Positions 27,111 through 39,691 of a stretch of 64,000 nucleotides of DNA are shown here, piece by piece (the first letter of the stretch is position 1; each line of letters starts with the position of its first letter). Below the pieces are notes generated by a model. It did no database searches and was not told the origin of the DNA. It saw nothing but the letters and a program-made list of their open reading frames with translations. A program made the translations under genes and the position numbers. Location of the stretch: contig CANTUZ010000003.1 in assembly GCA_947846985.1 (NCBI GenBank), positions 95,570,674-95,634,673 of the forward strand. The letters run 5' to 3'. Origin of the DNA: Fratercula arctica. Taxonomy: Eukaryota; Chordata; Aves; Charadriiformes; Alcidae.

Positions 27111-30100
27111 GCCTTAAGGTTTTTAAAACTAGTACTGGGTCAAAATTGATTCAGCCTTTTAAATGTGCGTTAAGAAAAGGTAATTCTTAATTTTCTGTGA
27201 GAATAGATCTGTTGTTTTGTTGCAATTTTACAAAAATAAACATTCTACTGCAAGGAGCAATTTGAGTATGAAACCAGAAAATGAAATCTACTAGATGCTG
27301 AGTTGGAAACAGGAGTTGGCTTTGACTTTTTAAGCTAAGAAATATGTAAAATAGAAATTAAACACAGTGAAAATGAAATATGTTCCTCAGCTTTAATTAA
27401 TCAATTGGTAGTCTTCAATAAAACCAGGGAACTTTGGGATTGTTTTTCACAATATATAATAGTAAAACTTCTCTTTAATTTTTGTAGTTCACAACTCCTA
27501 CTTGATATATGAGCTGTTTGCAAACCTACTTTTGTTTTCGTTTAATAGACTGAATGCTAACATTACACCCTAAATCGTTCAAGGGTAATTAGTGAATTTT
27601 TTATTGTTGTTTAGCATGATCACGTTCAAAGTGAAATTGCTGGATGGGTGAAAGTTTCCCTTTCTCTTCAGGAGACCCAGATTAAAGAAGCTTTATTCCC
27701 AGCCAGGCTGCACAGCATGACTGACATTTAATACTTTATCTGGACAGCCCCCTTTCCCTCCTCCTTTTCCCCCATTTGTTTTATTACCTTTTTACCATTT
27801 TATGATAACCCCAAACATGTCATTTAATCATTACTAACAAATGTCAGCAAGCGAGGACATTATGTAAAAGGATTTGGATTTCATGCAGACATTGTCATGT
27901 TTAGGTACCGTTATCCCAACAGTTATCAAATTATTGTCTGACCTTTCCATCCTTCCAACCTGCGAGGCATTAGGCAATGGATTTAATACTGTTTAGACAG
28001 AACTCATCTTCAGGTTATAATTAATAGGCCAGTGTTTAATCATTACATTTATGTGAGTACAAATGAGGAGTCTGTGAACTATTACTGCCGGGTTGGACTG
28101 AGGCACAATTACTGGTAGCTTACCCAGCAAAAGTGCTTGAGAGTTGCTGGATGCATTTCCACATCTATAATTATGCAAAAAGCTCTGTCTTCTTACTTGA
28201 CCTTTAAAGCCCCCAATGTGCTGATTGTAGAAAAAGTATTTTAAAAGCCTGGTGGAAATTTCATAGAGTGCATATGTGACCCAGTGCTTGTATCATCAGC
28301 AAATGCTAAACAATAATGGTTTAAGGTTGTTATTTTAATTTGTCCAGACCCTGCTAGATTCAATCAAGCACAATCAAAGGTTCATGGCTGACATTCTAAC
28401 AAGCTTAGGGGGAAGGCAGCTCACGCTATTGAATTGCATTAACTTGTTTTCTGACATAAAATACTAGGAATTAATTTCAAAATATGTTTATGTATGCACA
28501 CAAAAATACCTCTGCATACCCATCATATTAGCTGTTAAAGACGAGCTAACAAATACGTCAAAAGCTAACATGAAGAGAATTATATTTGTAAATACGGTGC
28601 TTTTGAAATAGAAGTACATACGTGGTCACAAAACCAGTTACAGCGTTAGCATGTGTAAAAGATGTGTTGAATGCGTTGAAGAAATAGTAATTAAAAAAAA
28701 AAAGAAAAGAAGTTGTTTGGGCAGATTTCCTTCCTTTAGTACATCTGTAAATTAGTTTACAAAAATAAAAAATGCCTGTCAGTTCCCCTCCTGACTGTCT
28801 TCCACTCCAGTCTTAAGAACTATGTTGCATTAAAACAAGCCTGATTTAAAATATTTCAGAAAGATTGCTATCCTATCATTATATTTATTCATAAATACTA
28901 TATCAGTTTATCAGAAAGAGAAAAAATGTGTATATTTAAAAATCAATAATTTTTTTTCCTTAGGACTCTCACCAAAGCTTTCTGCTGTAGAATTAATATA
29001 TCCAAGATGTCACACTGGGTTCCAGCCTTAGGAATAACCGCTTAAGCGTTGCAAACAGAGCTACCTGAGAATGCATGTAGGAGTTACACACATTATTAGC
29101 AAACTTCCTTTGTAAGCAAATAATGAAAATGGTGTGCTGCAGAACCTTGTGTGTGTGCCTAGCCATACAACCATTGCATGATATCTACAAAACATGGTAG
29201 GAAAACATTCCTTTCCTTGATTGCAGTTCTGGTTACAATTTTCTCCTCCTCCTTCTCATTCATGTTAGCTATTTAGCAAGTTTAAAAAAAAAAAAAAAAA
29301 TTGTAAAAATTGAGGTGAAAAACAAAAAAAATCCCCTGAACTGATCCCTTAAGTAGTTTATATTTAGTCCATAGGATTAAAAGCCCAATTTATTTCTCTT
29401 CTTTAGTGTTGATTTTAACAACGAAACAAAAACATATGTTCTTCATCGGAAGTTATTTACCAAAGGATGGACAGGCCATTTTGCTTGCAAAAAAAGATTT
29501 ATAGTCCTTCTGTTAAAAGGCTACTACCATGTTTGCATATTTTTCTGAAAGTATCACAAAACCAAAATTATACAGAAAAAAGAGAGAACTTTGCAAATGT
29601 TGCTAATGTTGTCTCCACCCTCTCAGTTAAAAAAGTATAGACCTTATGAAACAGTATGTGAGAAATCCTTTATATGTCATTATCTGACAGAGGATAGTGA
29701 AAAAAACTCTTTCCATGTTCTTTTTGTAACTAGTAAATTTCAGAAGCTAATTTTGCATTATCGAAGATAAACTGAATTCCTACTTTACCTACAGCATCCT
29801 AGCTAAATTACAGACTGTTGCTTTTATGGGGTTTTTTGGCATATGCTATTTTCACATAGGTTTTTTGTGGCACCTCTATTACAGAGGTACTTTTAAACAT
29901 ATGGCTGATTGAACTCTGATTTGTTTAGCGTGCAGAGAGGAGGACAGGCTGAAAGAAATTCCTATGAGAGAGACTTCTTTAGTTCTGGTATTTCTTCACT
30001 GTGCTTTCTTTCATGAAGACAAGAGTGCTTGCTGCCACTTGGTTATCAGAATGTAAATGACTTTCACATCATTAAAAAAAAAAAAATGAAGAAAACCAAA

Positions 30101-30720
30101 TTGTTTACTTTGCACCTTCTGTTTATTGTTAACAATTTATGCATTCTGTTAAGAGCAACACCATTAAGAGGGTGTGTGGACAGGGGGAGGGAAGAGGGAA
30201 TGTATATATTAATTTCAGGGTCTAGTATCACTGCTTTCAGTTTTAGGAATGATGCTTTTGAAGGTGAGTATTACAGATTATAGCATGTCTGCAGTTTCTA
30301 AAATGCAGTTAATTTTAAATTGCTTTTCTTGGTTATCTTTCTCTGTGATGAAAAAGAGGGGTATTTAAAATATTTGAGGTCAATAGATGTCTCTTTTTTT
30401 TCAAATTAGAAAGCCTTCTTGTTATTGTTAAAAATTGTCTTTTTTTATTCAGCCATTATTATGTGCTTTGGCTTTTTTAGCAGTTACATTGGTCCGATTT
30501 ACAATATGGCTTCATTTAAATGGAAGTTCAAACCCCAAAGACACGCCAACTTACAGCTTGTTAAACAGATTCTTTTACGTTTATAGTCTTTAATATAGAA
30601 ACAGCTATTTGCTTGATTTTCTTTCCTCGATGGTTTAGTAACAGCCCAATTAATTTGTCAGATAGACAGTAATGTAAATTATATATGGTTTAAAATGTGC
30701 CTATTTCTAAATTTATGCAG

Positions 30721-30871
30721 GCAAGGCATGGTACCGTGTGAAGCAGAAATGTCAATCCTGGGGATATCCGCAAAGACAAGTATATCTGGAAATTTCTGGT
30801 CCAGTTCATATTGGCTTGAAACAGGATCCATATTTGTTGGTGGTTTGCCTCATCATTATGCATTTAAACAG
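30721..30871 (+). CDS. EYS: EYS internal exon, distal laminin-G strands (equivalent to human exon 29)
   Basis: This 151-nt exon follows the acceptor TTTATGCAG and ends at CAG|GTATTT (phase 2 in, phase 0 out). It encodes a split arginine, then QGMVPCEAEMSILGIS, a hydrophilic stretch, and TGSIFVGGLPHHYAFKQ. The PC-AE-ILG and GSIFVGG-P elements match the corresponding EYS laminin-G segment (human PCNAELTILG and GSVFIGGFPD as recalled). IFVGG is the typical laminin-G strand before the loop that precedes the C-terminal disulphide. The closing part of the domain, with its FxGCI motif, should lie on the next exon. I could not find it in the remaining 33 kb. The donor is weaker than the other two (GTATTT), which may matter for splicing efficiency. 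Confidence 0.92.
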
Positions 30872-30917
30872 GTATTTTTTTCTAATTATTTATTTTTATT
30901 TAAGATGTTTGTTATTG

Positions 30918-30950
30918 ATCCTATATTGATATCCTATATTGATAGGATAT
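30918..30950. repeat. EYS: Two 13-bp tandem copies plus a 9-bp hairpin, just after the third exon
   Basis: ATCCTATATTGAT occurs twice in tandem (30918-30930, 30931-30943). ATATCCTAT (30929-30937) and ATAGGATAT (30942-30950) form a 9-bp inverted repeat with a 4-nt loop. It sits about 50-80 nt downstream of the weak donor GTATTT. Confidence 0.85.
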
Positions 30951-32069
30951 AACTGAAGAGATTTAAACTAAGCAAAAAATAAAAATTACTTACAGCTTTT
31001 TGAGGATTACATCTAAGATATGGGTATGGTCCCTTGCAGAGCTTTGCTGGTATGTGGGACTTTGGTAAGTGAAGTGAACAGAAACAGCATTCTGGCCTGA
31101 AGTTATGATCTGCAATCCTGTTTGCCTTGAGTAGACAGAGTTAAGGAGCAAATAGGATCAAATTTAGAGGAGGTGCCTGTTAGCTCAGGTGGTAATTCTA
31201 GAAAGATGTGAAAAATATAACTGCACTGAGTTCCCTAACGGAAGAGGCTCACTGCTTGCATCCTGTGCTGGCACAGGCAGGGGTGCGTAAAAATGGACCA
31301 AGCAAGAGAGAGTTAGCCTGTGGAACTGTGTTAATGAATGAGAGGAGCTTGAATTTGTAGGGCCCTGTACGCAGCCAGGGTAACGGCATGTGCGGGGGTT
31401 AGAAGTAATATGGAAGAGTACAAAGGGGATCATGCAGAGGGTTGGAGAGAAGTGGATCATTACTGAATTATTGTTATGGAGGAATTTGATGTAGAGCAGT
31501 CACGATAACAGATGTGCATCACTTCAGTGACTACCAATCTAAATTATTTTTTTTTAAAGCAGGATGAGTATAGATAGCAATGTCTGTTCTAGTCTGTGAT
31601 ACTCAAACTCCTCACACTCTCACAGATCAAAGTCCCAGCTCCCGTAATTCATTTGAAACTGGCACCGTGCACACAGGGGACACTCAGTCCAGCTCCTGGC
31701 AGTGTGGCCCCTGTGCAAAGCAGTTCCCAGCTGGCTCAGCCTTCTGCATCTTGTCAGGTGTCTGAGAATGGAGTCTTCCTCTGCAACCAAGGGACTATTG
31801 TCATAACTATGTATAAGTTTTTAAAATTAAATTGCTGGTATTAGGCACCAGTGGCCTTGCTAGTCAGATAGCTCCAGCTCAGTCTCTGACTTTATCTAAA
31901 GCCAATGAGTGTTGCTACCTGGATTATTTCACCCTCTAGTCTCATGTCCCAGATGTGTTACCAGATTGTAAAGCTGTTCACCGTTACATAACAAGGATTA
32001 TCTGTGAGTCTTTATTTGTTTTCCATGCATAGCGGAATAAACTAAACTGCTAGTGCGGGATTGGTGTAG

Positions 32070-32405
32070 TCCATGTCTCAAGGAGGTTGTAGAGAGGTGG
32101 GTGTTGTCCTCTTCTCCCAGGTGAATAATGACAGGACCAGAGGAAATGGTCTGAAGTTGCGGCAGGGGAGGTTTAGATTAGATATTAGGAGGAATTACTT
32201 TACTGAAAGAGTGGTCAGGCCCTGGCACAGCCTGCCCAGGGAGGTGGTTGAGTCACCATCCCTAGAGGTATTTAAGAAATGTCTAGATTTGGCACTTCAG
32301 GGCATGCTCTAGTGACAGAGATTGTAGGGGGTTTTTGTGTGTGTGTATGGTTGGACTCGATGATCTCAAAGGTCCTTTCAAACCGTGAAGATTCTATGAT
32401 TCTAT
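32070..32405 (+). mobile_element. CR1 LINE 3' end, plus strand
   Basis: Encodes the C-terminal ORF2 remnant ([12 protein letters not shown], then [17 protein letters not shown] and [16 protein letters not shown]) in a frame open over 32073-32312. It is followed by a 3' UTR with a (GT)n expansion near 32335 and ends ATTCTATGATTCTATC. One of the best-preserved CR1 copies here, although heavily 5'-truncated and without the reverse-transcriptase domain. Confidence 0.94.
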
Positions 32406-35195
32406 CTGAGCAGTGATCTTTGGATAGGTGTCACCCCACAACTCTAACAAAGTTAATCCGTGGGGTTTTTTTGGTTTCCCAGTGCACAGCAGAATCATGT
32501 AGTCAGAGATGGACATATGTAGTCCAGATTTCATTTTTTAAGCCATACATTTGGGTAGACTTCACCTGGTGACAATCATTTTAACCATTTTATTTCTGTT
32601 CTGTTCTTCAGTAATTGAAGGTCATCTTATCATGAGGCAAATACAGTCATTTCAAGCACAGACATGGTTTTGATGCTGTTATTGTAATGCAGCATTTCTA
32701 GATTGCTTTCACCTTATAATAAGTTGTACAGTAATCAAGCAACAATACTGTTCAAATCCAACTTAAAATTCTTATAAGTAGGTGCTTTTAGGGTTGCAAA
32801 ATACTCAGCCAAAAGTATACTTCTAAATACCACATACTGGCATTAAAGGAACACATAAATAGTATTTGCAGTTATATAACTTTTCTCTTAATTCAGATGT
32901 TCATACCCAACCTATCTATTCATCTAGAATATTTTATCCTATTAGTTGCATGTAAAATTTTATTTACATTAACAGTGTATCTTCAAGAAATGTTCTATAC
33001 TAATAAGAGAAAAGAAAATTATATTTTCAATGTTTGAATGACCCATCTCCTAGAAGCTAAAAGGAATGGGGTTTTGGGATAACCCAAAGAATTTATAGTG
33101 AAGGCGTAGAGAAGTTTAATCCATGGAGTGTATTTAGGAGCAGGTAAAGAAGCAATTTATTTGAGGATTGTACATAATAATGTGTATGTGAGAAGGAAGT
33201 TTGAGATGGTAAATAGCTCTTCACTAGCTAAAGGCAAAATAAAATCCAGAAAAATAGGTTTCCCATAGGTAGATTAAAATAGCAATAAACCACAGTGGTT
33301 TAAGGGTAATTTACTGCTAAAACATTTTGCCTATATATGTGTTGAATTATCATATCAAGACAGGATTTCTTTCTTTAAGGATGTTGCACTTCAATAGATT
33401 ATTCTATTCTTAACACAAGATTAATAGGGGAAATCTTATGGTCCATGCTTGTTATTTAGATGAGGTAATAGATGTGGGACATGTGCAAGTGCTCAAGATG
33501 GTCATACTTAACCTCTGCTGGTACCTGGAAAGCATATGTTCTTATAACTTCCCCAAGAGGTAAAAATCCTCAACTCTTAGTTGCCTCTCTAGTTTTCCAT
33601 GAAGCTTTTGCAGTTCATTGCATTCTGTTTGAAATTACCTCAGCCTTTTATTTAACTTCATTTTCTTTTCTCCTTTGTGATTTTTGTGTTTATTTTGATC
33701 TTAGTGTCTCATTTTGCTTAATTTTTACTTTTTTGTAGCTTTGGGCAAGTTTAATTTTTCTTGGCTTCCCTGTCCAAGTCTGTTGGCTATAAGCCACATG
33801 CAGTCTATAAAGGCTATATTTTTCCTCTTTGTCAGGGACCGGAGAACCGTCTGTCCAAGTTCTCTTTATGTGGGCTTTTCAATCCCAGCAGTAGGAAACC
33901 ACTCCAGGAAGTTTCTTTCTCATCAGCTTTGACCCAGGCAGTCAGGCTTCTATTGTAAAGCCTTCATCATCGCCAAAACAGAAAAGGTCTGTTTCTGACC
34001 TTCATCCTGCAGTTTGCTTCAAGGGAGATTTCTGTTCCAGCTGAGACTCAGCTTTTTCTGGCAAGTGGTCTGATCACTCTTGGAGTCAAGTCTGATAATG
34101 ACCCTTGTGATACCCGTAGTATCTGCCTAATAATACATTGTCTTGTTTTAGATGAGCTACTTCTCTCACTGGAGTAGTTCACTCTGCTCTTGGCTCTCCT
34201 ACCTTCTGATATTGTGGAAGTTGTAGAGAGCAGTGACCCTGGACTGCTTCAGTTTTTGTCTAACAGGAACTTCTAGCTGTCAGTGCCAGAAACTGTTGTC
34301 ACAGGAGTTCTGTATTACTGGAATTGGCTGATGCCACACTATTAATTTCCAGTTTGGATTCCTCTTCCTTTCTTTATGACTGCAGTTTGATATGATCTGT
34401 GAAGCCCTCAGGGTAAAATATTGTGTCCTCTGAGGATTTCCTATACTGCAATTTCCTAATCAGGTCTCAAGTGTCCATGCATTTTCTCTGCATATTTATT
34501 TTTTGTCTGTATGTTTATTATTTGGTATTGCTTAGAGTCAGAGTGCCCTCGACATGTAAGGCAAGGTGCAACAATTATTCTCTGCCTTTTTCAATCTCAA
34601 AAAGTTGAACCTTTCTTCTCCAAAAATGAGAGGGGAATTACCTCCCTGTCTTGACCGCTTTTCCTTTTCTTCTTTAATGCTATTCTTTATAAAGGGTACT
34701 GTAAGGTGTATCATTTTACTCTTTCTTTAAGGGAGAAAATTGTTTCAGTCTACCTTAAAGATTGAGTAGGGAACTATAGGATCTTTCAGGAATTATTAAG
34801 AGAAGTTACTGTTTCTCTGTATGTACTCACTGAGGTGTTTTGAGTCTGTTCTGAACCTGATTGGCATTCTGCCTGTTATACATCATTTTAAATAGAAATA
34901 TCAATAAACAAAATCATAATAGTTCTAGACTGGGTTGCTTGATAAACACCAACTATTTATGTTTCAGCTGCCCAGGATAATAACAGACAGCACACTATCA
35001 ACAGAAGTTTGAATTTCCTTCCTAGTCACTCTCTACTGATTTCCCTGGTTGCTGCCATGGCTTGGGAAGGCATTTCAGAACAGATTACAGCCTTACGCTC
35101 AAGGCGGTGATATATTTAAATGTGACATCTGCAGAAACAATGCCATAATATCCAATAGGTTTCATCACTAATCAGCAGCTCCCAGATCTCTGTGC

Positions 35196-35660
35196 CTAGT
35201 AGCAGTGGTTGGTGGGGAGAAACACAACCAACAGTAGTGCAAGATAAAGTTATGGACTACTTAAGTAATCCAGATATAGAAAGTATCATCGGTCCAGATA
35301 GGCTGCGTACAAGCATGTGCTGGTGGCTGATGTTATCACAAGGCCACTCTCTTATCACCTGTGAAAGACTAGAGCAATCAGAGGAGGTCCCAGCTGACTG
35401 GGGAGGGCAGCGGGGGGGTGGCGGTGAGGGAAGAAGTGATGTTATGTTCATCTTCAAAAAGACCAAGGAGAAGATCTGTGTAACCATGAACTGGTCAGGC
35501 CAATGGCACAACTCAGTTCCTGAGACAATTGTAGAAACAAGTGAAGGACAATCAGGTCAACAATCAGCATGGATTTACCAAGGGAAAACTCTGCCTGACC
35601 TGTATGATTACCTTCCATGTTGAGATGACTGGCTCTGTGGACAAAGGGAGGGCAGTGGAT
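35196..35660 (+). mobile_element. CR1 LINE internal ORF2 fragment (N-terminal side of reverse transcriptase), plus strand
   Basis: Mutated CR1 ORF2 sequence. Recognisable pieces include NPDIESIIGPDRLRT, a VPADW segment before a glycine-rich insertion, FIFKKTKEKI, and after frameshifts GFTKGKLCLTCMI followed by VDKGRAVDI. The order matches CR1 reverse transcriptase from the pre-catalytic region up to just before the first catalytic aspartates, then the sequence breaks off at about 35660, where LTR-related DNA begins. Not functional. Confidence 0.8.
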
Positions 35661-35667
35661 ATTCCTT

Positions 35668-35793
35668 ACTTTTTTTCCCCAGACTCATTCCCAGCTCCCC
35701 TATCTCCTCCCCCCGAGTGGCAGAGGGGGATGGGGAATGGGGGCTTAAATTTTTTGTCAGTAACGGCTTGTCTCTGCCACTCCTCCCCCATAC
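35668..35793 (-). mobile_element. Fragment of an LTR related to the one at 46504-47221, minus strand
   Basis: CTCATTCCCAGCTCCCCTAT, then a GAGTGGCAGAGGGGGATGGG stretch, GTCAGTAACGGCTTGTCTCT and CCACTCCTCC parallel 46786-46868 of the other element in order and orientation. Only the middle part of the LTR is present, with no TG or CA terminus. The left end is joined directly to the CR1 ORF2 fragment. Confidence 0.65.
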
Positions 35794-38303
35794 ACATGTA
35801 CAGTTCTCGGGTGTTGCGTACCCACAGGCCGAAGGTAGAAAACGTATTTGCCTGGGTATGAATTCTGAAGGATCTGAAGACATGGGTAGAAAATGAGATA
35901 ACAGATAACGTGCGCTGAAACACCTTGGACAAATTCATCCAAGTTCAAGCACTGCAAATTGTTTAACGCACAGCACGAAATTGGTTTTGTGACTCTCTGT
36001 AAACTGTCCTTTGCAAAGTTGAGTAGATTCTTCTGACAGCGTAGGAAGGCAGAGCTGAACAGTCACGAGGACAGCTAAGCTATAAATAGCTGGCTGGGAG
36101 ACATCTCGTTCTGCTGTCTCTACACAGCAAAAAAACTCCCATTCAGTTCTGACAGCTTTGTTTATTATTTATCTTTAACTCATATCCTATTTCTTCGTTA
36201 AAGAATGTGACGGGCATACTTCAGCCTTGTCACATCTAAGAAACAGATAAATGGCAAAATCAGTTAGTTAAATAGTGTCATTTTTTTAAATCATTGAGGT
36301 TTTTAAGCTGTTTATGATAGCTGTTTTCTAAGAATCAAAAATCAACAACAGGGAAACCAAATTACCCACAATAAAAAGACATTTTAAATCAGAAATTGGA
36401 AAAAAAAAAAGTATTATTTCTGAAATCTCAAGACATGTTTCAGAATAATTAATTTCATGGTGGCTTTAGTATCATTCATTGTTTACAATAGCTTATTCCT
36501 CTGCAGAGAAGATTGGTACACTCAAAGGGAAATTAAAGATTGTTTCCAAATACCTACAGCAACAGTTAATTGCAGTAATAGTGTTATTTCTGCTGCTGTA
36601 ATTGCTACAATAATTTATATTTCTAGACTTAATAGTATTTTAGTATTGAGAATGTGAAATGTCATTATATCTTCATATTCCTTTTCGACATAAACAGTTC
36701 CCTATAATTAAACTTTGCAAGTATTCAAACAGTGAAGTTTCAGAAGGAAAGGAAGTTTCTGTACCAGGAGAACAATCTTCTAAGTAAAGTAAAGATAAAA
36801 GATTAAGTGGAAAGTACACAAATATATACGGGGGCATTGGTGTCCCCATGTTACCAATGGGGAAATGGCAACAGATAATTGAGTGATATGCTCAGGATCG
36901 CAGTGTGTTAGTGTTGTAACTAAGATGAGATGGAAATCATTATACATCTAAAGTCTCTCACTTAGACTACTAGCCCAAATCTGGGTGAACTTTTTTTGTG
37001 GGGGTCGCGTATTTTAAATACATAGGTATAAAATATGCTGTGCATATATAAGAATACACACAGTTTTCTTATGAAAAAGGGATGCGTGATGAAAAAGAGT
37101 GTGATATCACAATCATATGATGTTATAAAACTGCCCATTTGGTCTCAGAATATTCTCGGGTATTACCATATGTACATAAACATGTTTTAAACATTTTAAT
37201 AAACAATTGCTAAAATGTATAAAACAATGTATAAACATATAAATCAACTGAATTTAATGGCATTGAGTGAAGAAATAGACAATGTAAAACAGTTGTTACA
37301 CAGTACAGAATCAGGCCCGTAATTTGGAATGATCTGAAAGCAGTTTGCTGTATGTTACAGTGGCTGTGCCTCCACAGACCAAAGCAACAGTAAACCCTCT
37401 GTAACTGTCTAGTTAGACATAGTTTATGATCCATTTCCTTTCCTGGAGCATTGCAAAGCAGTGGGAGAATTTAGTACAATCTGTGCACAGTATTCAGGTT
37501 TGGTTATCTGGCCTTCACCTTATTTGATACAGCTGCAGAAAGGGGCTTTCACATAATACTTTATAATAATATTATATTGACGTGATGCTTTAACATCCTG
37601 CTACGGTAGTCATTGGATGTGAGCAAATTGCAGTGGTCCTGACCCAGCTGATGCCACCTGGGCTGCAGTGTTCAGCGTGAGAAGATTCCTGGAGAAGCCA
37701 ACAATGGAAAGGACACGCAATCTTTCATAGGATTACAAGGCATACTAGACTGTTACATGGCTGCAACTGTTAGCTACACCGGTATAAGCAACAGCAGGTA
37801 GTTTGAAACCTTAGAGGGGCCAGTTCTTGAACCTCCACAAATTTCCTGTTGGTCCACAGCACATCTGAAATTTTCGTACGTAATTATTAAGAATTGTATG
37901 ATTTGTAAAAGCATTTTATTTTGACCGAATTTAGACATATTGATCGCCAGTCAAATTGCCAGGTTTCTTCATAGAGTCCTCTAAGTTTAAAAAAAAACTG
38001 GTTCAGTTTTCTTAAATTTTTTTATCAATGTATACAATGAGACCTGTAGACTGGTTGTAGGTTTTCTTTCATTAGCTCATAAATCTGCTTGGCAATTGCT
38101 CAAAGAATATTTCATATTTTATATAATACAAACCATCGCCTGCTCCATGAGTTTAAGCTGTAGCTCAGAATAGAGTAAGTGGGAACTATTTGCCAGGCAT
38201 TAGTCTTCACTCAAGGTATAGTGGAATATAGGTGCTTGGCTTGTAGTAGCTATGCACTTGAGTTTGAGGTTCTGCTGTGATACAGAAAATGCAAGTGAAC
38301 AGT

Positions 38304-38537
38304 GTTGATTTAGACTAGATAGAAGGAAGTAATTTTTTACTGTGAGTGTAGTGAAACACTGGCACAAGTTGCCCAGAGAGGTCGTAGATGCCCCATCCCT
38401 GGAAACATCCCAGGTCAGGTTGGATGGGGCTCTGAGCAACCTGGTCTAGTTGAAGATGTCCCCGCTTCTTGCAGGGGGGTTGGACTAGATGACCTTTAAA
38501 GGTCCCATCCAACCCAAACTATTCTATGATTCTATAA
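38304..38537 (+). mobile_element. CR1 LINE 3' end, plus strand
   Basis: Begins GTTGATTTAGACTAGATAGA (ORF2 C-terminal region). It continues through CACTGGCACAAGTTGCCCAG and GTTGAAGATGTCCC, and ends CAACCCAAACTATTCTATGATTCTATA shortened here to its ATTCTATGATTCTATA tail. Same subfamily as 26494-26822 and 54098-54370. Confidence 0.93.
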
Positions 38538-39604
38538 CTCTTCTGTCGAACATCTTCATGTGGTTTAGTGCTACATTGCAGAAACTGTGAGATGTTCCTT
38601 TTTGTACCAATTCCAGTGCCTATATTTTTTTCCAAAAAGGGGAGGAAAATATTTGTCCTTGTATTTATGCCACTTCATTTTAATTTGATTTTCCTTACAC
38701 ACATTATGTGTCTTCTAAGTCTGCTCTGTTGTCAGGTTTGTGATTACAGTATTCAGAAAGGCTTTTTCAAAGTGTTTGTTTGTTTGAAATGCATGTTACA
38801 TTCTGAAGAGTGTCTGATTTCTTCTTGGATCTTGACGTGACAGCCTTAGATCATGACAAGTCTTTTCTTTCTAATGTCCTATTTAAGGTATGCTCTGGAT
38901 CTGTCTTTGCATCACCCAAATGCTTATTCTAATTAAGAGCTCTGCTTATTCTTCCTCAAGCTATTTTATATATTTATGTGCTTTTATATAAATACACAGT
39001 TAGAGACTAAATAGATATTTGTCACACCACCAAAAATGTATCTTCCACATGTCATTTGTTGTTTTATTGACTGCTGTCCCATTCACTGGGACAGACATTC
39101 TTCTTTATACTCAGCAGTCATGGTCTACATGCTCTCATCTTACACGATTAATCATTTCCCTGAAATCAGGGGTCCTGTCTCGCGAATGAAGAGATAATTC
39201 TTCAATCTTCTGCAGGGAGCTACTCTTTTAACTGTTCTGAGTAGTTTGTTGTGATCAGCAAACATTTTCACCTCAGTCCTTCATATATTGTCAGATAATT
39301 TGTGAATGTGTTTAAGAGTACAGGCTTCAGTTGGCAGTATTTGTGACAGCTAACCAATGTGAAAACTGACCTAGTGTTTGTAATTTTTGTTTACTTTCTT
39401 TGAACTGGTTTATTAACCCAAAAGAAGATGACCTTGTATTTCCTATGACTATTAATTTTCTTTAAAAACTTTTGGTGGGGAACGATGTTAAAATATTTTT
39501 GGAAATTAAGTAAGCTGTGATGTTTGATGACCCTCTTGTATAGGACTGTTCATGTGTTCAAGGAATTTTCAATATGCGATTGAACAGGATGCATCTAAGC
39601 TCCC

Positions 39605-39691
39605 TTCCCTATTAAAGGTTGGACCAGGTGATCTTTTGAGATCCCTTTCAGCCTGGGCTGTTCTATAGTTCTATGATTCTATGGTTCTATG
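39605..39691 (+). mobile_element. Very short CR1 LINE 3' tail, plus strand
   Basis: GGTTGGACCAGGTGATCTTT is followed by four copies of an 8-bp TTCTATRR-type unit (39661-39689). This is the hallmark of a CR1 end with an expanded octamer tail. Less than 90 bp was copied before the element stopped. Confidence 0.85.

Larger units (their letters stand above)
13372..30720 (+). other. EYS: EYS intron, 17.3 kb, between the second and third visible exons
   Basis: A phase-2 intron from GTAAGT to TTTATGCAG. Identified inserts are a minus-strand CR1 (18.73 kb), a 986-bp solo LTR (23.8 kb) and a tail-to-tail CR1 pair (26.5-27.1 kb). There is a pure C-rich tract at 26165-26181, and poly-A runs near 14261 and 29283. 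The stretches 13.4-18.7, 19.2-23.8 and 24.8-26.5 kb look like plain unique AT-rich DNA. I see no exon in them. 27.6-28.4 kb has the look of conserved non-coding sequence but cannot be judged without an alignment. Confidence 0.8.

Noticed and set aside
35192..35623. 143-codon plus-strand frame as a host gene
   Set aside because: It consists of CR1 ORF2 remnants such as NPDIESIIGPDRLRT.
36505..36655. Possible exon after CTCTGCAG at 36500
   Set aside because: An acceptor-like sequence is present, but the peptide has no laminin-G or EGF character and there is no good donor.
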